Below are positions 51,812 through 59,772 of a stretch of 64,000 bases of DNA, piece after piece. The translations under genes and the position numbers were made by a program. The first letter of the stretch is position 1. Every line of letters begins with the position of its first letter. Source of the stretch: Burkholderiales bacterium RIFCSPLOWO2_12_FULL_65_40 (GTDB lineage Bacteria; Pseudomonadota; Gammaproteobacteria; Burkholderiales; Burkholderiaceae_C); NCBI GenBank assembly GCA_001770955.1, contig MESL01000035.1:62001-126000 (forward strand). The letters run 5' to 3'. The notes beneath the pieces were generated by a model. The model was not told the origin of the DNA, searched no databases, and worked only from the letters and a program-made list of their open reading frames with translations.

Positions 51812-52513
51812 ATGCCCGGCTATGAAACCAAGCAAGAGCGCATCGCCGTGGCCGGTGTGGAGCACCTGCACATCCGTTCGCTGCTCGACCGCCAGCAGTT
51901 TGCCGACCCTCTGGGCCTGGCGCTGCGCCTGGGCATCTCGTCGGCCACCTGGCCGCTGTTCGGTCTGCTCTGGCCCTCGGGCGCGCAGCTGGCTGCGCGC
52001 ATGGCCCAGCGGCCCGTGCGCGCGGGCGAGCGGGTGCTGGAGATCGGCTGTGGCCTGGCCCTGCCCAGCCTGGTGGGGCACCGCCGGGGCATGGACATCA
52101 CGGCCAGCGACTGCCATCCGCTGGCCGCACGCTTTCTGCGCAACAACCTGCGCCTGAACCACCTGGCCCCGATGAAATACCGGCACGGCGCCTGGGATGC
52201 CCCACAGCCCGCTGCGACGACGGCCGCCACCGCGCATTCCACCACGGTGCGGGAGCGCTACGACCTGCTCATCGGCAGCGACCTGTTGTATGACCGCGAT
52301 GCCAGCGTGGCGCTGGCCGAGTTCATCGGCTGGCACGCGGAACCTGCTGCCGAGGTGTGGATCGTGGACCCCGACCGGGGCAACCGCCCCGTCTTTTCCC
52401 GGCTGATGGCCGACAACGGCTTTGGCCTGACCCAGCAGCGGCTCGATACCGCCGCCACAGCCACCGCCCCGGTGTACAAGGGGCGCCTGCTGGTGTATCA
52501 GCGCGCGGCGTAG
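51812..52513 (+). CDS. Methyltransferase, Methyltransf_16-like
   Basis: A 233-residue SAM-dependent methyltransferase. WPLFGLLWPSGAQLAARMAQ precedes motif I VLEIGCGLALPSLVG, and the acidic motif II is DITASDCHPLA. YDLLIGSDLLYDRD is the post-II motif shared with lysine or protein methyltransferases of the METTL21/Methyltransf_16 type. The substrate is unknown. Its 3' end overlaps the convergent exonuclease gene by 16 bp. Confidence 0.85.
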   Translation: MPGYETKQERIAVAGVEHLHIRSLLDRQQFADPLGLALRLGISSATWPLFGLLWPSGAQLAARMAQRPVRAGERVLEIGCGLALPSLVGHRRGMDITASDCHPLAARFLRNNLRLNHLAPMKYRHGAWDAPQPAATTAATAHSTTVRERYDLLIGSDLLYDRDASVALAEFIGWHAEPAAEVWIVDPDRGNRPVFSRLMADNGFGLTQQRLDTAATATAPVYKGRLLVYQRAA

Positions 52514-53145
52514 CGGGTGGGCTGCGGCCATGCAGCCGCCCCGTGCTTATGCAAAAAGGTGGGCAACTGGGTCTTGGCACAGGCCTGCAGCGCCATCAGA
52601 AAATCGTGCCCGGCGTCGGCCACGCCCCAGCGTTCCGCCAGATCCTGCTGGATGCGCAGCAGCAGCGCCGCCGTCACCTGCGCATCGGCCAGCGCCCGGT
52701 GCGCACGGCCCGCGCTGGGCAATTGGTGAAAGCGTGCCAGCGTGCCCAGCTGGTGGTTGGGCGCCTCGGGGTACAGGCGGCGCGCCAGCCGCACCGTGCA
52801 GGCAAATGGGTGCGGTGCATCGCACCCGGCGCGCGCCAGCTCGGCCTGCCAGAAGCCCCGGTCGAACGGCGCGTTGTGGGCCACCAGGGGCGTATCGCCG
52901 ACGAAGCGGTGGGCCTGCGCCATCACCTCGGCGGCCGGTGGTGCATCGGCCACCATGGCGTTGGTGATGCCGGTGAGCTGCGTGATGAAGGGCGGAATGT
53001 GCACCCCGGCGTTCATCAAACTCTGGAAATGTCCCACCACCTGCCCGCCTTCCACCAGAACGATGGCCACCTCGGTGGCGCGCGCGCCCTGGCCGGGTGA
53101 ACTGCCGGTGGTCTCGAAGTCGATGACGGCGATGGGCAAGTGCAT
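52498..53145 (-). CDS. DEDDh 3'-5' exonuclease (DNA polymerase III epsilon-like)
   Basis: A 215-residue exonuclease. ExoI is VIDFETTGSSPGQGARATEV (Asp, Glu), ExoII is LVAHNAPFDRGFW, and ExoIII is HRALADAQVTAALL (His, Asp), so the DEDDh set is complete. It lacks the C-terminal polymerase-binding part of DnaQ and could be a repair or RNase T-like enzyme. It is convergent with the methyltransferase. Repeat copy 6 fills the 60 bp between it and hepT. Confidence 0.88.
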   Translation of the reverse strand: MHLPIAVIDFETTGSSPGQGARATEVAIVLVEGGQVVGHFQSLMNAGVHIPPFITQLTGITNAMVADAPPAAEVMAQAHRFVGDTPLVAHNAPFDRGFWQAELARAGCDAPHPFACTVRLARRLYPEAPNHQLGTLARFHQLPSAGRAHRALADAQVTAALLLRIQQDLAERWGVADAGHDFLMALQACAKTQLPTFLHKHGAAAWPQPTRYAAR

Positions 53146-53203
53146 GAAGAAAAATGGCTCAAGCGCTTATGGAGTAAGCGTTAAAAGCTATATAAAAAGT
53201 AGC
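53146..53203. repeat. Two-hairpin dispersed repeat, copy 6
   Basis: CAAGCGCTTatggagtAAGCGTTA is followed by GCTAtataaaaagTAGC. It lies between the exonuclease start and the hepT stop. Confidence 0.7.
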
Positions 53204-53205
53204 AG

Positions 53206-53562
53206 TCAATGCCTGCGATCACCCTGTTCCGAGATTCTCAGGGTTTCTGCAATCGCAATTTCAAGTGCAGGCAGATCGTCGGTGATCGTCTTGAACAGGA
53301 TTTCATGCGCCACCTGTTCGTAGCCATGGGCCAGAATGTTGCGCAGGCCGATGACGCGCCGCCACGGAATGCCGGGCCACTGACTGGCGGATTCGCTGCC
53401 CATCCGAAAAGCCGCCTCCCCCAGGTTGATGAACAGCTTTTCCACGGCCAGGCAAAGAACCCGGTTACCTGTGAAGGTTTCCAGGGTCTGCCCTGTGGCA
53501 AGGGAGCGCAGTTCCTGGGTAAACCGCAGCATGTCAGCCAAATGCGCGGGCGTGCGGTTCAT
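53206..53562 (-). CDS. hepT: HepT-like toxin (RNase, DUF86)
   Basis: A 118-residue HEPN-domain protein. The active motif RNILAHGY (Arg74, His79, Tyr81) matches the RX4-6HXY signature of HepT ribonucleases, whose Tyr is the target of AMP modification by the partner antitoxin. It lies 2 bp downstream of the MntA-like gene on the same strand, the canonical antitoxin-toxin order. The frame continues upstream through mntA DNA, but MNRTPAHLADMLRF is the family start. All key residues are intact, so the toxin is likely functional. Confidence 0.9.
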   Translation of the reverse strand: MNRTPAHLADMLRFTQELRSLATGQTLETFTGNRVLCLAVEKLFINLGEAAFRMGSESASQWPGIPWRRVIGLRNILAHGYEQVAHEILFKTITDDLPALEIAIAETLRISEQGDRRH

Positions 53563-53564
53563 GG

Positions 53565-53864
53565 TCACTGGAACAAGGGGCGCAACTGAGGCTCGATGGC
53601 GCGGCGGCGATAGGGGTTGTCCAGCACCGATGGAAATGCCAGATCGATCTTGCGGCCATCGAATGCGGCGGACAGTTCGTCCTGCATGTCCACCAGCGCG
53701 AAGCCGCTGGGGGCCTCGCCGGGGACGAATTCCACCAGCAGATCCACGTCGCTGTCCGGCCGCTCCTGCCCCAGTGCTGCAGAGCCAAACATCTGCAAAC
53801 GGCGCACATGGTAGCGCTGGCAGATGTCTGCGATGCGTGATTGTTGGGACGGAGCGATGTGCAT
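53565..53864 (-). CDS. mntA: MntA-like minimal nucleotidyltransferase antitoxin
   Basis: A 99-residue minimal nucleotidyltransferase. QMFGSAALGQERPDSDVDLL holds the GSx10DxD catalytic motif (Gly27-Ser28, Asp39, Asp41). It should neutralise HepT by transferring AMP groups to its tyrosine (known for type VII MntA-HepT systems). It is first of the two-gene cassette, 2 bp from hepT. No operator is obvious in the 36-bp upstream gap. Confidence 0.9.
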   Translation of the reverse strand: MHIAPSQQSRIADICQRYHVRRLQMFGSAALGQERPDSDVDLLVEFVPGEAPSGFALVDMQDELSAAFDGRKIDLAFPSVLDNPYRRRAIEPQLRPLFQ

Positions 53865-53900
53865 GGCGCAATGATACGGGCACCCCCCGGATTCTGGCTA

Positions 53901-54254
53901 TCAGGCCTTCTTGAGAAACTCCGACTTGAGCAGCATGCTGCCCAGGTCGGTCTTGCAGTCCACGTTGTGGCCGTCTGCACCGTCCACCAGGCGGATGCTC
54001 TTGATCTTGGTGCCCTTTTTCAGCGTGGACGAAGAGCCCTTGACCTTGAGGTCCTTTACCAGGATCACGGCGTCGCCGTCCTGCAGCGGGTTGCCGTTGG
54101 CGTCGCGCACCACGCCGTCGCTGGCGCTGTCATCCTCTGCCGGGGCGGCGGACTGCGGCCATTCGTGCCCGCAGTCGGGGCAGATGTAGTTTTCGCCGTC
54201 GGGGTAGGTGTTCTCTTGGCCGCATTGCGGGCAGGCGGGCACGGTGTGGGGCAT
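53901..54254 (-). CDS. PhnA-type zinc-ribbon protein
   Basis: A 117-residue protein. The N-terminal zinc ribbon has [10 protein letters not shown] and [11 protein letters not shown]; the C-terminal PhnA domain contains [20 protein letters not shown] and [20 protein letters not shown]. Despite the name, its link to phosphonate use is historical, and the role is unclear. An insertion of acidic residues (EDDSASDG) joins the two domains. It is monocistronic on the minus strand, between mntA-hepT and the helicase. Confidence 0.9.
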   Translation of the reverse strand: MPHTVPACPQCGQENTYPDGENYICPDCGHEWPQSAAPAEDDSASDGVVRDANGNPLQDGDAVILVKDLKVKGSSSTLKKGTKIKSIRLVDGADGHNVDCKTDLGSMLLKSEFLKKA

Positions 54255-54293
54255 GGGGGATTTCCTCCGCTGTGTTGTGGTGGTGTCAGGCTG

Positions 54294-56468
54294 CTATTGT
54301 CCGCGCGCGCCGCGCCGCTCCAGCGTGAACGGCGGCAGGCCCTTGAGCAGGCGCTGGCCGTAGCTGGTGCGCGTCAGGCGCTTGTCGTAGCAATACACAT
54401 GCGCCTGGTCTTCCTCGGTGCGGATGGCGCGGCCCGCCCATTGCGCCAGACGGATGGCGGTCGCCGGCACCACCAGCTCGCTGAACGGGTCGCGCCCCAC
54501 GGCGCGCAGCCATTCGGCGCGGGTCTCGCCTACGGGGTCGTCCGGCGGGGCGAAGGGCAGCTTGGTGATGAACACCGACTCGCACAGCCGCCCGGGCAGG
54601 TCCAGCCCTTCGCCGAAGGACTGCATGCCGAAGATGATGGAGGGCTCGCCCGCTGCCACGCGCTCGCGGTGGCGTGCCAGCAGCTGCGTGCGCGGCAGCT
54701 GGTTCTGCACCAGCACCAGCGGCCGCATCACGGTGGCCAGCGCGTCCACTGCCTGGCGCATCTGCTCGCGCGACGTGAACAGCACCAGCGCGCCGTATTG
54801 CACGCGCGCCAGGTCGTTGAGCAGCGCATCGACCATTTCGGTGGTGAACTGCGCGGCGTTCTTCGGATCGGCGTGGGTTTCGGCGGCAATCAGGGTGCCC
54901 TGCGCGGCATAGTTGAAGGGGCTGGGCACTTCGAGTGTGGTGGCGGCCTCATCCCCGTGCAGGCCCGATTCACGCAAAAAGAAGTCGAACTGCCCGCAGC
55001 TCGTGAACGTGGCCGATGTCAGCACCGCGCCGCGCACGCTGCTCCACAGGTGGCTGCGCAGCGTGCTGCCCGGCAGGATGGGGCTGGCGTGCGCTTTCAC
55101 CACGATGAAGTCGCCGTCCATCTCCAGCGTGAACCATTTGGCGTTGGGCACGAAGCCCGTGGCCTCGCCCTCGGGCGCCTCCTGCAGCAGCAGTTGCGCC
55201 GTGGCGTGCACCTCTTCGAGCCGGGGCGCCAGCGTGCCGATTTGTGCATACAGCTGCGACAGGCGGCGCGACTCGTCGGGCTTGTCGCGCATCTCGGCGC
55301 GTAGCGCCTTGGAAATGGCGCGCAGGCATTCCAGAAAGCCCGCCGCGTGGTGCGCGAGCTGGCCCAGGGGCTCGTGCAGCGCCTCGGGCAGAACGCCGCG
55401 CGGCACGCGCATGCGCGCCGGACCCCAGGCGCTGTTCTGGCCCTTGAGGGCCTCGCCGTACAGGTCCATCACCAGCCGGGCCAGGTCTTGCAGGTGCTGG
55501 CGCAACTGGCTGGCGTGGCGCGGAATGTCGGCCACCTCGGTCACCTCCACCAGCGTGCCGATGCGCAGCGCGCGGCTCGATAGCCGGTCGATCCAGCCCA
55601 GGCGGCTCAGGTCGGCGCTGCAGGCGAACTGGTCGAGCGCCGTGGCGGGCAGGTGGTGGGCCTCGTCGAGCACCAGCAGGCAGTTGTCCAGCTCGGGCAG
55701 CACGCGCGCGCCCAAGGACGACAGCAGCAGATCGTGGTTGGCCACGATCACCTGCGCACCCACCAGCGCCTTGCGCTGGTCGTAGTACACGCACTGGCCA
55801 AAGGCCGGGCAGTGCCGCCCGGTGCACGAGCTGCCTTCGGCCGCCACGGGGCTCCAGGCCTCGGGTTCGGGCGGGGTGTCGAGGCTGTCGCGGTCGCCGT
55901 CCCAGGCACCCTGTGCCAGGGTTTGCGCCATGCTGGCGTAGAACTGCATGCGCGCCTCGGTCTCCTGGTGCGAGCGCCTCGGGCGTGCGGCGGCGGCCTC
56001 TTCGGGGAACAGGTCGTCATCGTCCTCACCGTACGCCTCGCCGGTGCCTGCCAGGCGCTCGAGCTTGAGCTTGCACACATAGCGCCCGCGCCCCTTGGCC
56101 AGCACGAACTTGAAGGGCTGCTCCATCTGCGCCGCGAGCGCGGGCAAATCCTTGTTCACCAGCTGCTCCTGCAGCGCCACGGTGGCGGTGGAAATGAGCA
56201 CGCGCGTGCCGCGCGCCAGCGCGATGGCAATGGCCGGTGCGCAATAGGCCAGCGACTTGCCCACGCCCGTGCCCGCCTGGATGACGGCAATAGCGCGCGT
56301 GGGTTCGCCGTCTTCTTCATCGACCTTGCCCAGTTGCGCCTGGCTGAAGGTGCGCGCCACCTGCTCGGCCATGCCCCGCTGCCCCGCGCGGCTGCGGAAA
56401 CCCTCGGTGGACCGCACCACCGCATCAAACGCCTGCAGGCCCGCCTGGGCCCATTCTGTGGAAGACAT
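54294..56468 (-). CDS. DinG/YoaA-like ATP-dependent DNA helicase (XPD-like, Fe-S)
   Basis: A 724-residue superfamily 2 helicase. Walker A is IQAGTGVGKSLAYCAPAIAI, and an early YVCKLKLERL cysteine plus CTGRHCPAFGQCVYY supply the four Fe-S ligands. The DEAH box is LLVLDEAHHLPA. C-terminal motifs are ALVLFTSREQM, IIFGMQSFGEGLDLPG and the Arg-finger region AQWAGRAIRTEEDQ. It unwinds DNA 5' to 3' (family knowledge) and may help with replication conflicts. It is monocistronic; repeat copy 7 lies in its upstream gap. Confidence 0.93.
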   Translation of the reverse strand: MSSTEWAQAGLQAFDAVVRSTEGFRSRAGQRGMAEQVARTFSQAQLGKVDEEDGEPTRAIAVIQAGTGVGKSLAYCAPAIAIALARGTRVLISTATVALQEQLVNKDLPALAAQMEQPFKFVLAKGRGRYVCKLKLERLAGTGEAYGEDDDDLFPEEAAAARPRRSHQETEARMQFYASMAQTLAQGAWDGDRDSLDTPPEPEAWSPVAAEGSSCTGRHCPAFGQCVYYDQRKALVGAQVIVANHDLLLSSLGARVLPELDNCLLVLDEAHHLPATALDQFACSADLSRLGWIDRLSSRALRIGTLVEVTEVADIPRHASQLRQHLQDLARLVMDLYGEALKGQNSAWGPARMRVPRGVLPEALHEPLGQLAHHAAGFLECLRAISKALRAEMRDKPDESRRLSQLYAQIGTLAPRLEEVHATAQLLLQEAPEGEATGFVPNAKWFTLEMDGDFIVVKAHASPILPGSTLRSHLWSSVRGAVLTSATFTSCGQFDFFLRESGLHGDEAATTLEVPSPFNYAAQGTLIAAETHADPKNAAQFTTEMVDALLNDLARVQYGALVLFTSREQMRQAVDALATVMRPLVLVQNQLPRTQLLARHRERVAAGEPSIIFGMQSFGEGLDLPGRLCESVFITKLPFAPPDDPVGETRAEWLRAVGRDPFSELVVPATAIRLAQWAGRAIRTEEDQAHVYCYDKRLTRTSYGQRLLKGLPPFTLERRGARGQ

Positions 56469-56516
56469 AGGGGCGGGAGTGTGGCATGGACGCGCAGGGC
56501 GGTCCTGGTATGGGTT

Positions 56517-56584
56517 TAATAACTATCAATTTGATAGCTAACGGCGCTTTATGGATAAGCGTTTTAGCCAAATTTATCTTGAAT
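56517..56584. repeat. Two-hairpin dispersed repeat, copy 7
   Basis: ACTATCAATTTGATAGC is hairpin 1 and CGCTTtatggatAAGCG is hairpin 2, followed by GCCAAATTTATC. It lies in the 293-bp gap between the helicase and homoserine dehydrogenase genes. Confidence 0.75.
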
Positions 56585-56761
56585 ATGCATGCCCATGGCA
56601 TGCGGCAAAGTGCGCCAAAGTCCAGCGGGTCGTCGCGGCCCAGCTTGTGCCACAGCGGGTGCGCGCCCTCGCATGGGCGTGCCCCGGTGACGAGGCACAG
56701 CCCGGCGTCCAGCCCCTTGTAATGTTCGTCATACGTGGAGTGAGGCGCCCGGATCGGCCTG

Positions 56762-58123
56762 TCAGCCCTCCAGCAGCTCCACGCGCCACTGCACGCAGGG
56801 GCCTGCCACCTCCGGCAGGGCCTGCAGCATATGCAGGGCGAGGTCGATAGCACCCTGGGGCGCTTCTCCGGTCAGCACCAGCACCTGATGCGCTTCGTCG
56901 GGGTGGTCTGCCATCCATTCCAGGCGCTCCACCGGCACGGCCTGGCGCGCCAGAAGTGCACCCACCGCCACCATGTCCTGGCGCGAGTGCACGGGCACGC
57001 GCAGGTGGTGCCGCGTGCACACGGCCGCGTGCTGCAGCACCGGCAGGGGGTGCAGGGCATGGGCCTGGAAGCCCAGGTGCGGCACGCGCTGCGCTGCGTG
57101 CGTGCCATCGAGCCGGGCCACGTCCACCAGGTCGGCGATCACGGCCGAGGCCGTCTGCTCTGCGCCCGCTCCGGCGCCGTAGTACATCGTCACGCCCGAT
57201 GCGTCGCCTTGCACCAGGATGCCGTTCATCGAGCCGTTCACCTGCGCCATCAGGTGGGTGGCGGGCAGCAGCGCGGGCTGCACGCGCAGCTCGATGCCGC
57301 CTTCGCGCCGCCGCGCCACGGCCAGCAGCTTGATGCGGTAGCCCAGCTGCTCGGCGCAGGCCACGTCCAGCTGCCGCAGGGTGGTGATGCCTTGAACCTG
57401 CACATCGGCAAAGTTCACCGGCATGCCGAAGGCGTTGGCCGCCAGCAGCGCGAGCTTGTGCGCTGCGTCGATGCCTTCGATGTCGAAGGCCGGGTTGGCT
57501 TCGGCATAGCCCAGCGCCTGGGCTTGCGCCAGTGCCTGAGCAAAGTCCAGCCCCGCATCACGCATCTGGCTCAGGATGAAGTTGGTGGTGCCGTTGATGA
57601 TGCCCGCCACCCACTCGATGCGGTTGGCCGTGAGCCCCTCGCGCAGCGCCTTGATGATGGGGATGCTCACCGCCACCGCGCCCTCGTAGGCCACGGCCAC
57701 ACCGTGCTGGCGCGCGGCGGCGAAAATTGCGCCGCCGTGCTCGGCCAGCAGCGCCTTGTTGGCCGTCACCACATGCTTGCCGGCGGCAATGGCGGCCAGC
57801 ACCCAGCCGCGCGCCGGGCCGGTGCCACCGGCCACCTCGACCAGCACGTCCACTTCGGGGTGCGTGGCGACCTGCATCGGGTCGTCAATGAGGGCCACGT
57901 CAGGCCCCACCACGGTCCGGGCACGCGCGAGGTTGCGCGCTGCCACCACTACCACCTCAATGCCGCGCCCCGCGCGCGCGGCGATCAGGGCCTGGTTGCG
58001 CGCCAGCACGCGGAAGGTACCCGCGCCCACGGTGCCAATGCCGATCATGCCCACGCGCAGCGGGCGCAGGGCCACGGGGTGGCCGCCAAGGGAGTCAAAA
58101 CGAGGATCAGGATCGCGGTACAT
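56762..58123 (-). CDS. hom: Homoserine dehydrogenase
   Basis: A 453-residue NAD(P)-dependent enzyme that makes homoserine for threonine and methionine synthesis. The cofactor site is RVGMIGIGTVGAGTFRVL, followed by GKHVVTANKALLAEHG, the signature region GIINGTTNFILSQM, and NPAFDIEGIDAAHKLALLA. The C-terminal 80 residues form an ACT-like regulatory domain, so threonine feedback is expected. It is slightly longer than usual. The start MYRDPDPRFDSL follows a threonine/isoleucine-rich leader peptide and attenuator. threonine synthase, often the next gene in this lineage, is absent downstream here. Confidence 0.95.
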   Translation of the reverse strand: MYRDPDPRFDSLGGHPVALRPLRVGMIGIGTVGAGTFRVLARNQALIAARAGRGIEVVVVAARNLARARTVVGPDVALIDDPMQVATHPEVDVLVEVAGGTGPARGWVLAAIAAGKHVVTANKALLAEHGGAIFAAARQHGVAVAYEGAVAVSIPIIKALREGLTANRIEWVAGIINGTTNFILSQMRDAGLDFAQALAQAQALGYAEANPAFDIEGIDAAHKLALLAANAFGMPVNFADVQVQGITTLRQLDVACAEQLGYRIKLLAVARRREGGIELRVQPALLPATHLMAQVNGSMNGILVQGDASGVTMYYGAGAGAEQTASAVIADLVDVARLDGTHAAQRVPHLGFQAHALHPLPVLQHAAVCTRHHLRVPVHSRQDMVAVGALLARQAVPVERLEWMADHPDEAHQVLVLTGEAPQGAIDLALHMLQALPEVAGPCVQWRVELLEG

Positions 58124-58138
58124 GGACTTCTCCGAACG

Positions 58139-58245
58139 AAAAAAGGCAAACCCGGCTGCCAAGGCTGGGTTTCGTTTCGTTCGGGGAGAAGAGAGAAGAC
58201 ACCAGGTGGCCGCCGGGACGGCCACCTGCGCGTGCTCAGGTGGCC
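58139..58245 (-). promoter_or_regulatory. Threonine/isoleucine attenuator upstream of hom
   Basis: On the minus strand, segment 1 GGCCACCTG (58237-58245, overlapping the leader stop), segment 2 CAGGTGGCC (58220-58228) and segment 3 GGCCACCTG (58203-58211) allow mutually exclusive 9-bp perfect stems 1:2 and 2:3. Downstream, AAACCC...GGGTTT (58148-58172) followed by GCCTTTTTT forms the terminator. Confidence 0.8.
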
Positions 58246-58277
58246 GCGGTGGTAATGGTGGTAATGGTGGTAATCAT
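58236..58277 (-). CDS. Threonine/isoleucine-rich leader peptide of hom
   Basis: A 13-residue peptide MITTITTITTAAT: seven Thr and three Ile in 13 residues, like E. coli ThrL. A GGGGG tract lies seven bases before the ATG. In-frame ATGs upstream would add MGAR or more, so the start is uncertain. Its stop codon overlaps attenuator segment 1. Ribosome stalling at Thr/Ile codons would favour the 2:3 stem and hom expression. Confidence 0.8.
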   Translation of the reverse strand: MITTITTITTAAT

Positions 58278-58390
58278 TCGTGCCCCCATCGCCCGCGCGC
58301 TGGCGGGCAGCATCATGCAACCCATGGGGGCGGCAACGGATGCAGTGTGGAACGGGAGGTACGGCATGAAGCGTCCAGTGTAGCGCAGGC

Positions 58391-58747
58391 TCACAGCGCG
58401 TCGATCTTGTGGTTGTGGCCCACCGGGTACTTCTGCGCGTTGAGGGCCATCTTGGTGCGTGCCGCGTCCATCAGGTCGATGCCGAGCACCGTGGAGAGCT
58501 GCACCAGGTACAGCAGCACGTCGGCCATCTCGTGGGCCACGGCCTGCTTCTGTTCGGGCGTGAGCTGGCGGCTCTGGTCTCCGGTGAGCCACTGGAAATG
58601 CTCGAGCAGCTCGCCGGCCTCGACGATCAGCGCCGAGGCCAGGTTCTTGGGCGAATGGAACGGGCCCCAGTCGCGTGCATCGGCGAACTGCTGCAACTGG
58701 CGGGCCAGGGCCTGCAAGGCGGTATCGGGTTCGGGGGTGGAGGTCAT
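58391..58747 (-). CDS. MazG-like nucleotide pyrophosphohydrolase
   Basis: A 118-residue all-alpha NTP pyrophosphatase. LIVEAGELLEHFQW and HEMADVLLYLVQLSTV give the ExxE...ExxD metal-binding pattern, and KYPVGHNHKIDAL is a typical end of dCTPase/RS21-C6-like proteins. It probably cleans up aberrant dNTPs. The frame extends upstream, but the ATG at 58747 overlaps the LysR stop (ATGA), implying co-translation with the regulator. The hom leader begins about 110 bp downstream. Confidence 0.88.
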   Translation of the reverse strand: MTSTPEPDTALQALARQLQQFADARDWGPFHSPKNLASALIVEAGELLEHFQWLTGDQSRQLTPEQKQAVAHEMADVLLYLVQLSTVLGIDLMDAARTKMALNAQKYPVGHNHKIDAL

Positions 58748-59682
58748 GGGGGCGACTGTAGCGGGGGGCGATCGCCCGGCGCAACGCCAGCGCCGTTGCT
58801 CGCCTCGGCGAGCAGGTGCTCGCGGAAGACCTGCGCAATCGGCGATAGCTGCTTGGCACGCGGGTGCACCACATGCCACTGCGACGGGATGGGCATGCCC
58901 TGTACCGGCAGTACGCACAGGTCGGTCTCCAGCTCGCTGCTGCGCAGGGCATGCTTCGAGAGCACGGCGATGCCCAAGCGGCCCGCCACGGCCTCCTTGA
59001 TGGCCTCGTTGCTACCCAGCTCCAGCCGGGTCGGGGCCTCGAAACCCTGGGCTGCAAAGAACCGGTCGGTGGCCAGCCGCGTGCCCGATCCGCGCTCGCG
59101 CAGCACAAAGCGCTCGTTGCGCAGGTCCGCCAGCGCAATGCGGCGGCGCTTGGCCAGCGGGTGGCCCTGCCAGGCGATGAGCACCAGCGGGTTGGACAGA
59201 AAAACGTGGTCTTCCAGGTCCATGTCGGGCGGGGGCAAAGACATCACGTACAGATCGTCCATGTTGTCGCGCAGACGCTGTACCACGCCATCGCGGTTGA
59301 GCACTTCGAGCGCGATCTCGATGTCCGGGTAGCGCGCGCAAAAACGGCCCAGCAAGCGCGGCACGAAATACTTGGCTGTGCTGACCACGGCCACCCGCAG
59401 GCGCCCGCGCGTCAGGCCGTGCATGGCGTTGATGCGCTGCCCGAAGGCTTCCCAGGTATCCACGATGCCGCGCGCCGTGGCGGCCAGTTCGCGCCCGGCA
59501 TCGGTAAGGTGCACGCGGCGCCCGATCACCTCGTACAGCGGCAGGCCCACGGCCTCGGTCACTTCGCGCAGCTGCATCGACGCCGTGGGCTGCGTCACAT
59601 GCATGGCGCGTGCTGCGCCGCTGACGCTGCCCGTCTCGGCCAGCGCCAGAAACAGTCGCAGCTGTCGGAAGGTGATGTTCAT
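58744..59682 (-). CDS. LysR-family transcriptional regulator
   Basis: A 312-residue regulator. The HTH is RQLRLFLALAETGSVSGAAR, then AMHVTQPTASMQLREV; the LysR effector domain follows (GRLRVAVVSTAKYFVPRLLG), and it resembles CbbR/CysB-type proteins. It is divergent from the SbtA-type transporter gene across 90 bp, with a perfect palindrome at its start codon, so it probably regulates that gene and itself. The MazG-like gene is coupled to its 3' end. The effector is unknown; a link to inorganic carbon is inferred from the neighbour. Confidence 0.92.
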   Translation of the reverse strand: MNITFRQLRLFLALAETGSVSGAARAMHVTQPTASMQLREVTEAVGLPLYEVIGRRVHLTDAGRELAATARGIVDTWEAFGQRINAMHGLTRGRLRVAVVSTAKYFVPRLLGRFCARYPDIEIALEVLNRDGVVQRLRDNMDDLYVMSLPPPDMDLEDHVFLSNPLVLIAWQGHPLAKRRRIALADLRNERFVLRERGSGTRLATDRFFAAQGFEAPTRLELGSNEAIKEAVAGRLGIAVLSKHALRSSELETDLCVLPVQGMPIPSQWHVVHPRAKQLSPIAQVFREHLLAEASNGAGVAPGDRPPLQSPP

Positions 59683-59696
59683 AGATAAATATCTAT
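59681..59696. promoter_or_regulatory. Candidate LysR operator
   Basis: ATAGATA-AA-TATCTAT is a perfect 16-bp palindrome overlapping the LysR start codon. It lies in the AT-rich 90-bp divergent gap before the sbtA-like gene. Confidence 0.6.
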
Positions 59697-59772
59697 AGTT
59701 ATCTAACTGATTATCGATTTTATTTTATTCATTTGGGCGCCTACATTCGCGGCACAACGATCCCTTCGTGCC

